Shown here in pieces: positions 1 to 7,136 of a stretch of 41,700 bases of DNA. The notes beneath the pieces were generated by a model. The model was not told the origin of the DNA. It worked only from the letters and a program-made list of their open reading frames with translations, and ran no database searches. The position numbers were made by a program, and so were the translations under genes. The DNA comes from an uncultured Clostridia bacterium (lineage in GTDB: Bacteria; Bacillota; Clostridia; Christensenellales; Pumilibacteraceae). The DNA lies in the NCBI GenBank assembly GCA_944362615.1, contig CALVTM010000010.1:1-41700 (forward strand). Direction: 5' to 3'. Every line of letters starts with the position of its first letter. The stretch's first letter is position 1.

Positions 1-249
1 CTTGCTGTTTGCTTTTTATTTTGTATTTATAAAAGTGTCCTTATAGATATCTAACCCTGCTTAGGCATCGGTTTTTGTAGCACATTTATCCCAACTTTAA
101 GATGCCGTTTTTTATGCTGCATATTGCTTGATTTTTTCCGTTAATTGGCGGATATATGTGGGGCAATTTTCTGTTTCCCGACGGGATTGCAATCACTAAA
201 ATTCCATGAACTATTTTTATATATATGACTAAATCTGACATGTTTAATG

Positions 250-258
250 TGTTATAAT
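250..258 (+). promoter_or_regulatory. Extended -10 promoter of the first gene (leaderless)
   Basis: TGT followed by a perfect TATAAT at 253-258 lies only 6 nt before the ATG at 265, so the transcript should begin at or next to the start codon. No good -35 is seen 17 nt upstream and no Shine-Dalgarno sequence precedes the ATG. The upstream ATG at 247 would overlap the promoter. Confidence 0.5.
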
Positions 259-264
259 AATGTC

Positions 265-1293
265 ATGGATAAACAGGCATATCATTACAACAAAAAGAAA
301 CTTAAAGGCAAGTCGGCGGGAACATACCGCTATTTTTACCCTTGTGATCCGTACGACAATCCCGACATCTGGCTGGAAGATAAACCCTATGCCGAGATTG
401 AAGTTACAGAGCGCGAATGGCAGATTTTATATTCTCTGGACAAAACAGAGTATAAAGATAACCACGCCTATACACGCAAGTTTACGCCGCTTATTTACAG
501 TAAAGACGAAGAAGAACTCTCACCCAAGCAGCGGCAAAAGAGGATAGGCAACAAGCAACTTTTTGACGAACTCTTAAACGACAAGATAGACATAAATCGG
601 GCAATGAGCCGTCTCAATGAGCAGGAACGAGAAGTCTACTACCTATTCCACTTCAATGACTTGAAGCAGGCAGATATTGCAAAACAGCTCGGCAAAACAC
701 AGGGCTATATTTCCATGGTGCTTGAAAAAGCCGAAGAGAAGGTTGCCGAGTACGACGGAGATAAAACCCCTGACGGCGTTGCCTGGCGATATTGGAAAGT
801 CTTTGTACGTAAGGGACACATGCCGAATTATGTTGACGTTGAAATAGAATATGCCCTCAGCCAACTTGTATGCGACCTTGTCCCATTCTTCCATTGGTTT
901 TACAGCGCAAGCGACTTAATCCGCTTTACGACCAAGAGTTATCTGCATGCTAACGACAAAATGGAAAAAGAAATCAAAGAGTATCTGGCATGCTCTTCCT
1001 CTGACGAAAGGCAGCACTTCGAAGATTATTACGGCGACCAGCCTGTAATTATAGGCGCACTGTATATCCGCTTTGTAAATGAGGTCAACAGGAGAAAGAA
1101 ACGCGGACTGCACGAGAGAGATAACATATACACCACATTTATAAATATGGCAGACAAGATTGCCAAGCGCGTACACATGACGACGGACGACTTTATAGAG
1201 AAAAGATTTTTGCCGTACGTTGCCGAAAAGCGCATGAAGAGCGCAAGGCAATTCTATAAGCTCTACACGGGCAAAAGCCTGCCGAAAAAATAA
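265..1293 (+). CDS. Sigma-70 region-4-like helix-turn-helix protein of a mobile element
   Basis: A 342-residue protein from the ATG at 265; an in-frame ATG at 247 would add six residues but lies upstream of the -10 box. About one third in, a segment (INRAMSRLNEQEREVY, then QADIAKQLGKTQGYIS) reads like sigma-70 region 4: an acidic helix followed by a helix-turn-helix that would contact a -35 element or an operator. The rest is charged and contains no recognised domain. Proteins with a sigma-like HTH are common in small integrative elements of gut Clostridia, and this one is followed by Mob-like, TnpV-like and integrase genes on the same strand. I infer a transcriptional regulator of the element. 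Family membership beyond the HTH is not certain. Confidence 0.6.
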   Translation: MDKQAYHYNKKKLKGKSAGTYRYFYPCDPYDNPDIWLEDKPYAEIEVTEREWQILYSLDKTEYKDNHAYTRKFTPLIYSKDEEELSPKQRQKRIGNKQLFDELLNDKIDINRAMSRLNEQEREVYYLFHFNDLKQADIAKQLGKTQGYISMVLEKAEEKVAEYDGDKTPDGVAWRYWKVFVRKGHMPNYVDVEIEYALSQLVCDLVPFFHWFYSASDLIRFTTKSYLHANDKMEKEIKEYLACSSSDERQHFEDYYGDQPVIIGALYIRFVNEVNRRKKRGLHERDNIYTTFINMADKIAKRVHMTTDDFIEKRFLPYVAEKRMKSARQFYKLYTGKSLPKK

Positions 1294-1361
1294 TTTTAAA
1301 AAATTTTTAAATTTTACTAATATTTTCGGTCTGCCCGTGGCTTATATATAGGAGCGGGTAC

Positions 1362-1433
1362 GACCGAACAGGTCAATCCGCCAAAACTTAATATATTTAA
1401 AGTCGAAGAAGCGCAACCGAACAGGTTGCGCTT
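1362..1433 (+). other. Two hairpins with the same GAACA loop upstream of the Mob-like gene (possible oriT or leader)
   Basis: GACC-GAACA-GGTC (1362-1374) is followed by a 10-bp stem with the same loop (1409-1418 pairing with 1424-1433). Both lie between the regulator gene and the Mob/Pre-like gene, where MobV-type elements carry inverted repeats of oriT. No strong T-run follows, so neither is a clear terminator. Function is inferred from position only. Confidence 0.35.
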
Positions 1434-1474
1434 CGGCATTTTGCCAAATAACTAAAGGAGGAAGAAAGAAAGAA

Positions 1475-2281
1475 ATCAAATTTTACACGAATAAGCCGAC
1501 ATGGTATGCCTACCCAGACGAAGACGAGGAAACAGCTCCACGTCCGATACACGCCACTATTTCGGTAATCAAGCACAGGGCGCGTAAACTTTCACACATA
1601 GATAACTACCTTTGGGACTGCGAACAGCAGTTCAGGGTTGAATACTTAAAGAGAATGTCGAAACCAGCCGAACAGGCTTGGAAAGATATTTTGGAAAGCA
1701 CTAACGCTCAGTTCAACCCACGTGGGAAAAACACGGTTATAGAATGTCTGCAATTTGGCGGTAATCGCGAATTTTGGAATAGCTTTGCAAGCAGCGAAGC
1801 TATCCGTCGCTATTTTTACGAATGCTACGAATATGCGGTGGATAAGATAGGCTTTCTGCGCACAGGCGAGAACATCATCTGCGCAGCAATCGTAACCGAG
1901 AGTGCGCGGCGAAATCTGTTTGTGTGGTACCTACCCATAACCGAAAAGTGGACAAGCAAAGTAATGAGCAAGAACAAGAGCCAAGCCGGCAACAGATTGC
2001 AACAGTATGACGAGTTCGGGTATCCACAGTACCGCTACTGTTGCGACATAGACCGACCAAGGCTTTCAAGTTCGGAATTCTGGAAAGCGCGCGGCGGACT
2101 GACATCCTATTCTGACTTGCAGGAAGACTTTTACAACAAGATTTCTTCCCACTACGGAGCAGAGCGCGGCGAAAGCAAGTCACTCGTCAAAAACACCAAT
2201 GCTGAACAAGTGCGGCGTTTTTCAAGGACAGTCGGAGACCGCTACGACGAACTACCACCGTATGACGATCTGCCCTATTGA
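1475..2281 (+). CDS. Mob/Pre (MobV)-like relaxase relative, HUH histidines not evident, start codon unusual
   Basis: The reading frame is open well upstream of its first ATG (1655) and reads as convincing protein (IKFYTNKPTWYAYPDEDEE...). It begins just after a strong AAGGAGG at 1455-1461. The codon that aligns best as a start is ATC at 1475; a mutated ATG, a rare AUC start or a sequence error would all explain this. From 1475 the protein is 268 residues. The layout (a hydrophobic strand, 'TESARRNLFVWYLPIT', then 'SYSDLQEDFYNKISSHYGAERGE') resembles the Mob_Pre plasmid mobilisation/recombination family, where the first motif normally reads like DETTPHxHxxxxP. The paired histidines that bind metal are absent here, so nicking activity is doubtful. 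It could be a regulatory or decayed relaxase. The family call is moderate, based on pattern only. Confidence 0.5.
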   Translation: MKFYTNKPTWYAYPDEDEETAPRPIHATISVIKHRARKLSHIDNYLWDCEQQFRVEYLKRMSKPAEQAWKDILESTNAQFNPRGKNTVIECLQFGGNREFWNSFASSEAIRRYFYECYEYAVDKIGFLRTGENIICAAIVTESARRNLFVWYLPITEKWTSKVMSKNKSQAGNRLQQYDEFGYPQYRYCCDIDRPRLSSSEFWKARGGLTSYSDLQEDFYNKISSHYGAERGESKSLVKNTNAEQVRRFSRTVGDRYDELPPYDDLPY

Positions 2282-2337
2282 TGACAAACACCCCCTCTGC
2301 CCTTAGCATACAATTTTAAGAAATTTGTCGCAGGGTC

Positions 2338-2365
2338 TTGACAACGACAAAAATCTTGCTATAAT
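2338..2365 (+). promoter_or_regulatory. Consensus sigma-A promoter for the TnpV-like gene
   Basis: TTGACA (2338-2343), a 16-nt spacer and TATAAT (2360-2365) precede the ribosome site GGAGG at 2384-2388 and the ATG at 2396. It likely drives the small-ORF and integrase half of the element separately from the upstream genes. Confidence 0.8.
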
Positions 2366-2395
2366 CGTATTAACATTTTGTACGGAGGACCTTAT

Positions 2396-2761
2396 ATGAT
2401 TGACGACAAGGCGTTAATAGCCAAAGCTGACAGCGGCGAAGGACTGACCGCGGATGAGATTATGCGGTACAGACAGCTTGTGAAGCCCGTAAAACACGTG
2501 TACGGCAAGTACGGCACGCTGGCTCTTAAATATATGGAAGAGCATAATGTGGGCAAGCTCTGGGCGATTGAAAATCTGCCCGAATACCTCCACGACGTGG
2601 ACAGACAGGCGGACGAGCTGTATGCAAACATGCACGCGCGCCTTTCCAAAGACGAGCGTTACAGACGAACAGGCGATTTTATGGAAGACTATCGCCGACA
2701 GACAGAAATTCAGAGGCTCATTGAAGAGGAAATTCTGAACGAATTGGTATATGCGGACTGA
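2396..2761 (+). CDS. TnpV-like transposon-encoded protein
   Basis: A 121-residue protein from the ATG at 2396, 7 nt after GGAGG; a TTG at 2378 gives a longer frame that overlaps the ribosome site. The central motif 'KYGTLALKYMEEHN' followed by 'LPEYLHDVDRQADEL' and a C-terminal 'EEEILNELVYA' is the signature layout of the TnpV family, small proteins of unknown biochemical function carried by Tn4451-like and other integrative elements of Firmicutes. The protein is mostly helical and acidic. It sits directly downstream of a consensus promoter and heads a run of tightly spaced small genes ending with the integrase, which supports assigning this whole segment to a mobile element. Confidence 0.75.
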   Translation: MIDDKALIAKADSGEGLTADEIMRYRQLVKPVKHVYGKYGTLALKYMEEHNVGKLWAIENLPEYLHDVDRQADELYANMHARLSKDERYRRTGDFMEDYRRQTEIQRLIEEEILNELVYAD

Positions 2762-2774
2762 CGAGGAAGCAATT

Positions 2775-2894
2775 ATGAGATTTTTAAAGACGATTGTTAT
2801 ATGCTCTTTCAAGGCAATATTCTTTGCTGCGGTGATTGCAGGCACTTTTATAATGAACTGCATAGGCGCGATAATCTGCGCCGTCAGCGAGTGA
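2775..2894 (+). CDS. Small single-pass membrane peptide
   Basis: A 39-codon frame starting 13 nt after the TnpV-like gene, with a GAGGA ribosome site at 2763-2767. The peptide has a short basic start (MRFLK) and then one long hydrophobic stretch (IVICSFKAIFFAAVIAG...), consistent with a one-pass membrane peptide. It ends 9 nt before the next ATG, so it fits in the operon. No family is recognised; support is the ribosome site, spacing and hydrophobic composition. Confidence 0.45.
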   Translation: MRFLKTIVICSFKAIFFAAVIAGTFIMNCIGAIICAVSE

Positions 2895-2903
2895 GGTAAT
2901 ACA

Positions 2904-3125
2904 ATGGAAAAGAAGCCTGAAACGCCGCAGAGAATTGTACGCAGGCGGTACGAGGACAAGCACAAGGACGAGAGAAAGACAGCGCATGCCGTCTGGGGAA
3001 CGTCCATGAGCCGTGAGGACTTTGACAAACTGAACAAGTTTTTAAAGGAACACGGCATTAAAAAAGTTGAGCTCATCTATGCGGGATGGCTCGCACTTGA
3101 AGAACAGTACAAAAACAAACCGTAA
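2904..3125 (+). CDS. Small charged protein of the mobile element
   Basis: A 73-residue protein beginning shortly after GAGG at 2893-2896. The N-terminal half is basic and charged (KPETPQRIVRRRYEDKHKDERK); the C-terminal half (SREDFDKLNKFLKEHG, then KVELIYAGWLALEEQ) looks like two helices, as in ribbon-helix-helix or accessory proteins of conjugative elements. I do not recognise a named family. It sits between the membrane peptide and the integrase region on the same strand, so a role in regulation or upkeep of the element is plausible but unproven. Confidence 0.55.
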   Translation: MEKKPETPQRIVRRRYEDKHKDERKTAHAVWGTSMSREDFDKLNKFLKEHGIKKVELIYAGWLALEEQYKNKP

Positions 3126-3226
3126 ACGGAGAATATCAGCGAACAGCTCCCTCTGTTTACACACATTAAGGTGCAAGCAGGTTTTACTGCCTCAACACAA
3201 AAATTTAATTTAAAGGAGGAAAAATT

Positions 3227-3301
3227 GTGGTATTGGTGAGAGAACATTGTAACCATCAGGAAAGAGAACATAGTATCCGCACAATGGCGAACGGCAGATA
3301 A
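3227..3301 (+). CDS. Possible 24-residue peptide with GTG start
   Basis: A near-perfect AAAGGAGGA ribosome site (3212-3220) is followed 6 nt later by GTG and 24 codons (MVLVREHCNHQE...). The strong site implies that something is translated here. The peptide is basic and His-rich with no recognised family, and it may be a leader peptide for the downstream ORFs or a remnant. Confidence 0.3.
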   Translation: MVLVREHCNHQEREHSIRTMANGR

Positions 3302-3320
3302 ATAATTTGCCTGTTCGCTG

Positions 3321-3473
3321 ATGGATGCTATGACCGATCAGGAATTTAACAAACTATTAGACATTTTAAAGTATGTCCCGGAGGACAGCCGAGACGAGGC
3401 GACAAATGCCGTGCTTAAAGCGGCTGCCGACTCCCTCTCGCTTGAAAAGATAAAATCGCTGACGGACATATAG
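3321..3473 (+). CDS. Small acidic helical protein upstream of the integrase
   Basis: A 50-residue frame (MDAMTDQEFNKLLDILKYV...) with amphipathic helical character; a second in-frame ATG lies at 3330. No good ribosome site is visible, though translation could be coupled to the short ORF ending at 3301. Small proteins in this position next to integrases sometimes act as excision factors, but nothing in the sequence proves that here. It ends 72 nt before the integrase. Confidence 0.35.
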   Translation: MDAMTDQEFNKLLDILKYVPEDSRDEATNAVLKAAADSLSLEKIKSLTDI

Positions 3474-3545
3474 AACGATACGCAACAAAATAGTACGGAT
3501 TCTACGGCAAGTGAAGTCAAATTCTCTCAGAAGGAGATTAAACTT

Positions 3546-4550
3546 ATGCCGAGAAAATTCAGACAATTATTCAGAGTTCAGGGTATGACGGCGCGTGTTT
3601 ACAGGCGCGAAAGCGGCAAGGGCAATCAGAATTATGAAATTCGCCTGCGCGCTTACGGCTATAACATTTACGCATCGTCCAACAACCTTGAAGAAGCAAA
3701 ACGCAAATTTTTAGACAAGCTGATGGAATTTGAAAAGTATGGCAGCACCCAAAGCGACGTGCCCGACACCTTCACAAAGTTTTCCGAGTATTTCTTTGAG
3801 AACTTCTATTCGAGAAAGGTTGCTGCGTGCACGCTGAGAGTTGCCAAAAGTCAATTCAAAAACCACCTCTCTCCTCACTTTAAGGATATACCCATCCGCA
3901 GAATTGTGCCTAAGCAATGCCAGATGCTCTTAGACGGGCTTGAAGAACAGGGCAAGGGAAAGAACGCAGAAGAAGTCTTTACGCTTTTAAACCTCATTTT
4001 CAAAGCCGCAATCAAGCACGGCATTTTAAAGCACAATCCGCTCGATATGGTATTCCATAAAAAGCACGAGCGAGAGCACGGCACAGCCCTTTCCAAAGAA
4101 GAGGAGAAAAAGCTGCTCACGGAAACGGCAGGCACTCCATATCAGCAGATGTTTGCCGTGGGATTGTACACGGGTATGCGCCCGAACGAGTACTACACCG
4201 CAAAGGTCGAAGGCAAATTCATAATCGCCAACAACTCAAAGCGTAAGAACGGGAAAGTGGAATTAAAGAAAATTCCCATCACTCCCATGCTTGCACCTTA
4301 TGTTAAAGACGGCGAAGAGTTGAAGTTCTATCGTTTAGAGCAGATACGAAGCAAATTCAACGGCATACTGCCGGGGCACAAACTGTACGACCTAAGAACG
4401 ACATTCTACACGAGGTGTACCGAGTGCGGAATTGCCGAGGCGGCAATCAAAAAGTATGTAGGTCACGCCCTTGGCGGACTTGCAGATACATATACCGACC
4501 TGAGCGACGAGTTCCTCTTGAAAGAAGGAAAAAGTTTGTCTATTAAATAG
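3546..4550 (+). CDS. Tyrosine recombinase / phage-type integrase
   Basis: A 334-residue integrase starting 8 nt after GGAG (3534-3537). The N-terminal part holds a small arm-binding region (about residues 10-65, 'RLRAYGYNIYASSNNLEEAKRKF') and a core-binding SAM-like domain (about 75-160). The catalytic domain shows Arg212 in 'LYTGMRPNE', 'YDLRTTF' at 281-287 with Arg284, His307 in 'VGHALGG' and the nucleophile Tyr316 in 'ADTYTDLSD'. The first position of the usual HxxR box is Tyr281 rather than His, a substitution tolerated in some family members. The gene closes the mobile region and is followed by three copies of a short direct repeat that could be its arm sites. It likely catalyses integration and excision of this element next to the 5S gene at 4853-4968, or of a larger element extending left of the window. 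Confidence 0.9.
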   Translation: MPRKFRQLFRVQGMTARVYRRESGKGNQNYEIRLRAYGYNIYASSNNLEEAKRKFLDKLMEFEKYGSTQSDVPDTFTKFSEYFFENFYSRKVAACTLRVAKSQFKNHLSPHFKDIPIRRIVPKQCQMLLDGLEEQGKGKNAEEVFTLLNLIFKAAIKHGILKHNPLDMVFHKKHEREHGTALSKEEEKKLLTETAGTPYQQMFAVGLYTGMRPNEYYTAKVEGKFIIANNSKRKNGKVELKKIPITPMLAPYVKDGEELKFYRLEQIRSKFNGILPGHKLYDLRTTFYTRCTECGIAEAAIKKYVGHALGGLADTYTDLSDEFLLKEGKSLSIK

Positions 4551-4569
4551 AAAAAAGCCCATAAAAAAT

Positions 4570-4596
4570 GCCTCTGTTATGAGCAATAACAGGGGC
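4570..4596. terminator. Hairpin with A/T flanks between integrase and 5S locus
   Basis: GCCTCTGTTAT (4570-4580) pairs with ATAACAGGGGC (4586-4596). A run of six A on the left means the T-tract lies on the minus strand, so it would best stop leftward transcripts from the 5S side. An outer pairing of CCCAT with ATGGG might let it also end the integrase transcript. Confidence 0.5.
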
Positions 4597-4608
4597 AAAA
4601 ATGGGGGT

Positions 4609-4698
4609 TTATGCGACAAATTATGCGACAAAATCGAAAATAAAACTCGATTTCGGCTGATTTTTATGTCAAACTATACAATTTGCTTATGCGACATA
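4609..4698 (+). repeat. Three direct copies of TTATGCGACAWA, putative integrase arm sites
   Basis: TTATGCGACAAA occurs at 4609-4620 and 4621-4632, and TTATGCGACATA at 4687-4698, just after the integrase stop. Short direct repeats in this position are typical arm-type binding sites at one end of an integrated element. A matching left attachment site was not found in the window. Confidence 0.5.
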
Positions 4699-4807
4699 AA
4701 ATCGACAGAAAATCGCAAAAACGAGTAGTAACCAAATAAAATTAAAGGCAAAATTCGTGCGACGCAAAAGCATAGTCGAGCAGTTGGAAAAAACGGCGAA
4801 AACATAG

Positions 4808-4844
4808 AAAAATGACCGTTTTTCGCTTGAAAAACGGTCATTTT
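4808..4844 (-). terminator. Rho-independent terminator of the 5S gene
   Basis: A 15-bp A/T-flanked stem (4809-4823 with 4830-4844) lies 8 nt beyond the 5S 3' end, in the right place and orientation to stop the minus-strand 5S transcript. Confidence 0.8.
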
Positions 4845-4852
4845 GATTGAAA

Positions 4853-4968
<116 letters not shown>

Positions 4969-4973
4969 ATGGC

Positions 4974-5343
4974 TCCGCTTGTCGGACTTGAACCGGCGGC
5001 CTGCTGCTAAGCCGAGCGCCGCAGGCGCGAACGCCACAAGGCTGCAGAGCAGCCGCAGTATTACGAATCGTCGCTTAAAGCGACGTTATTCATACATCAC
5101 GCAGGGCGCCGGAGCGCAAAACAAAAAGCGCCGTAAGATTTATTACGGCGCTACTATGGAGCTACTGGCCGGACTTCAGCCGTGCGACCTGCTGCTCAGC
5201 CGAGCGCCGCAGGCGCGAACGCCACAAGGCTGCAGAGCAGCCGCAGTATTACGAATCGTCGCTTAAAGCGACGTTATTCGTATATCACGCAGGGCGCCGG
5301 AGCGCAAACAAAAAGCGCCGTAAGATTTATTACGGCGCTACTA
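4974..5343 (-). repeat. Tandem 187-188 bp hairpin-rich repeat containing broken tRNA-Thr 3' halves
   Basis: Two units (from about 4974 and 5161) repeat with a period of 187-188 bp. Each, read on the minus strand, contains a terminator-like stem (5128-5136/5143-5151 and 5315-5323/5330-5338), a stem around CGTCGCTT...AAGCGACG, a stem GGCTGC...GCAGCC, the UUCG-type hairpin GGCG-TTCG-CGCC, then a degenerate copy of the tRNA-Thr 3' half. A third partial copy lies at about 5452-5491, upstream of the real tRNA. Short ORFs here are artefacts. Confidence 0.8.
5310..5338 (-). terminator. Terminator directly after tRNA-Thr
   Basis: GCGCCGTAA (5315-5323) pairs with TTACGGCGC (5330-5338), and the minus strand then reads TTTTT. 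It starts 5 nt beyond the tRNA 3' end. The same hairpin recurs at 5123-5151 in the upstream-copied unit. Confidence 0.8.
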
Positions 5344-5419
5344 TGGAGCTACTGGCCGGACTTGAACCGGCGACCTGCTGATTACGAATCAGCTGCTCTA
5401 CCAACTGAGCCACAGTAGC
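5344..5419 (-). tRNA. tRNA-Thr(CGT)
   Basis: On the minus strand the 76-nt gene folds with acceptor GCTACTG/CAGTAGC, D-arm GCTC/GAGC, anticodon stem GCTGA/TCAGC with loop TTCGTAA (anticodon CGT, codon ACG) and T-arm GCCGG-TTCAAGT-CCGGC. The discriminator is T and CCA is encoded (5344-5346). Thr fits the anticodon. Confidence 0.95.
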
Positions 5420-5515
5420 AAAACTTTTATATTAACTTTTATCAATTCCGTCCGGCGGCCTGCTACTAAGCCGAGCGCCGCAGGTGCGAACCTGCTCACT
5501 TTCGCACGCCTTGAT

Positions 5516-5544
5516 ATCATACCATTTTCGCCGGAAATATGCAA
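5516..5544 (-). promoter_or_regulatory. Promoter of the tRNA-Thr / 5S cluster
   Basis: On the minus strand TTGCAT (5539-5544), a 17-nt spacer and TATGAT (5516-5521). Transcription would start near 5509, about 90 nt before the tRNA, and the leader carries the third partial copy of the structured repeat. The stretch from 5545 to 5801 shows no gene. Confidence 0.7.
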
Positions 5545-5801
5545 GCGTTTTTAGCTTGTTTACAAAAAATACATCCGATATTTTAATGCGCTTCGGTTTT
5601 CTTTATCCGATCAGGCGTACGTACAAATTTTCAGCCGCCGTTTTCCACTGCTTTTTTTGCGTGCGCATAAGAGTATGTGCGTTTTATGTATATTTTAACG
5701 TGTACTGTGAAAATTCCGTCAATATATTCAACAGTAAACGAATTTTCGCTTCTGTGACGAAAAGTTCACATAAAAATCCATAATGCGCAATTAAATACGG
5801 C

Positions 5802-5831
5802 TTGACTTAAATTTGCCATACGTGTTATAAT
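5802..5831 (+). promoter_or_regulatory. Promoter of a short RNA
   Basis: TTGACT (5802-5807), an 18-nt spacer and TATAAT (5826-5831). The expected start near 5838 precedes a 7-bp hairpin and, about 100 nt on, a terminator. Confidence 0.75.
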
Positions 5832-5837
5832 ACTCAA

Positions 5838-5940
5838 GGAAGTCCAGAGACTTCCGCTTTAAGACAGAATATAATCGATGGTGGAAACACGAAGAACAGC
5901 GGCAGGAAATTTTTAAGTTGCGCTGTTCTTTGTGTTTTAT
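5838..5940 (+). ncRNA. Short terminated RNA resembling an orphan T-box 3' domain
   Basis: The RNA starts with the 7-bp stem GGAAGTC-CAGA-GACTTCC (5838-5855), an A-rich linker, then ATGGTGGAAACACG (5878-5891), which matches the T-box consensus ARGGTGGNACCRCG at 12 of 14 positions. It overlaps the 5' side of a terminator (ACAC-GAAGAACAGCG pairing with CGCTGTTCTT-TGTGT, ending in TTTT near 5937). A true T-box has a long stem I with a specifier loop, which is missing here, and no aminoacyl-tRNA synthetase or amino-acid gene follows. It may be a decayed or minimal leader acting on the gene at 6034, or an unrelated small RNA. Confidence 0.5.
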
Positions 5941-5998
5941 TCGACATTTTAAGTTTTAAAGACATCAGTTTTTTTATAGAATGAGTTTTGATACGGTA

Positions 5999-6025
5999 TT
6001 GACTATGTGTCAAAAATGTGATAAT
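5999..6025 (+). promoter_or_regulatory. Extended -10 promoter of the DUF5677-like gene
   Basis: TTGACT (5999-6004), a 15-nt spacer and TGT-GATAAT (-10 at 6020-6025), only 8 nt before the ATG at 6034. No Shine-Dalgarno sequence is present, so the mRNA is likely leaderless or nearly so. Confidence 0.55.
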
Positions 6026-6033
6026 ATAGTTAT

Positions 6034-7116
6034 ATGGACGAACGCTTTGTAAATGAAATCTTGGATTATACCCTGCCTAAACTCCGTGCCGAGTACGGTG
6101 GTTTTACTTTTCCGCGCTCTTTTATTGCGGAAATGTTTGTAAAAGTGCTGAATCAGTATAGAGTCAGGCTTCAATCAAGCGGGATCAATCCTTTATTGTA
6201 CGGAGTACCGGCTCCCGATATAGTCAAATACATATGCGGCTATCACTACGCTTATTCTTATAATACAGACGATGCCGGACGCATAGCCATGACACGTGAC
6301 CCGGCTTACCGCGAACGTATGGCTGCCGATGTTACGGAATCCATATTCATACTTGAAAATATCAAAACCAGTGCAAAACGCATAATAAACGAGTATAACC
6401 CCGTCTATTGCCGCTTCAATATATTACTGGATTATCTGCTCGCCGTCGGGCTTAAGGGGAACGCGGCATGTACGGTACGCACCGAAAAGCCGCTCTATAA
6501 ACTGTTTGAGACCGCATTCCTTAAACTCAAGGGGATCATGATGCTCGTTTCAAAAGGACTGGAGAAAGAGGCTATCGTCGTGTGGCGCAGTCTGCATGAA
6601 CTGGAATGCGTTATCGCGGTGCTCTGTAAATACGGGAACGACGTTATCGAGGAATTTGAAACATTCGACCGCTTCAGCGATCCGGAAAAGATGGATGAAA
6701 AAACCAGAGCGGATTATGACGAAAAAACTACAAAATTCGGCATAAATCTTAAAAATGCGAATGAAGTCGACCATTTTGAGAATTACGGTTGGATGGGAGC
6801 GGTACCCGATATGCAGCTCACAAAGTGGAATCTGAATTTCCGCTTTCTTGAGGATCTTGCAGGGCTCAGCGAAAAGTATAAGGAGTATCAGATCGCGTGC
6901 GACGCTTCGCATATGAATGCTAAAATTCTTAAATGGGATAAGCGAAAAGTTCTTGATTTCGTAGTCAAACGCTGTTTTAATTCCAATCTGTTTATAGTAG
7001 GCAAATTTACGGAATTTCTTGTACAGAGCGGTAAATCCATAGATCAAAAGTTTATCAGCAAAATGCTTTCGGAATTGAAAAATATTATCGATATTTTCTT
7101 CAGTGATAAAAAATAA
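6034..7116 (+). CDS. DUF5677-like protein of unknown function
   Basis: A 360-residue soluble protein. The central part ('FLKLKGIMMLVSKGLEKEAIVVWRSLHELECVIAVL', about residues 155-195) has the helical pattern of the DUF5677 family, in which a conserved R-[ST]-L-x-E-like motif sits in a bundle of long helices. The family has no known activity and occurs scattered in bacteria, often near mobile or defence genes. The N-terminal 100 residues are unassigned. The start at 6034 is the first ATG, immediately downstream of a -10 box and without a ribosome site. The gene stands alone between a short RNA and a terminator at 7137-7163. The family call is moderate because it rests on pattern recall. Confidence 0.6.
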   Translation: MDERFVNEILDYTLPKLRAEYGGFTFPRSFIAEMFVKVLNQYRVRLQSSGINPLLYGVPAPDIVKYICGYHYAYSYNTDDAGRIAMTRDPAYRERMAADVTESIFILENIKTSAKRIINEYNPVYCRFNILLDYLLAVGLKGNAACTVRTEKPLYKLFETAFLKLKGIMMLVSKGLEKEAIVVWRSLHELECVIAVLCKYGNDVIEEFETFDRFSDPEKMDEKTRADYDEKTTKFGINLKNANEVDHFENYGWMGAVPDMQLTKWNLNFRFLEDLAGLSEKYKEYQIACDASHMNAKILKWDKRKVLDFVVKRCFNSNLFIVGKFTEFLVQSGKSIDQKFISKMLSELKNIIDIFFSDKK

Positions 7117-7136
7117 GCGTTTTCAAGTGACGCAAA

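Noticed and set aside
4974..5343. CRISPR array
   Set aside because: Only two long units of about 187 bp, with no short repeat/spacer alternation and no cas genes nearby.
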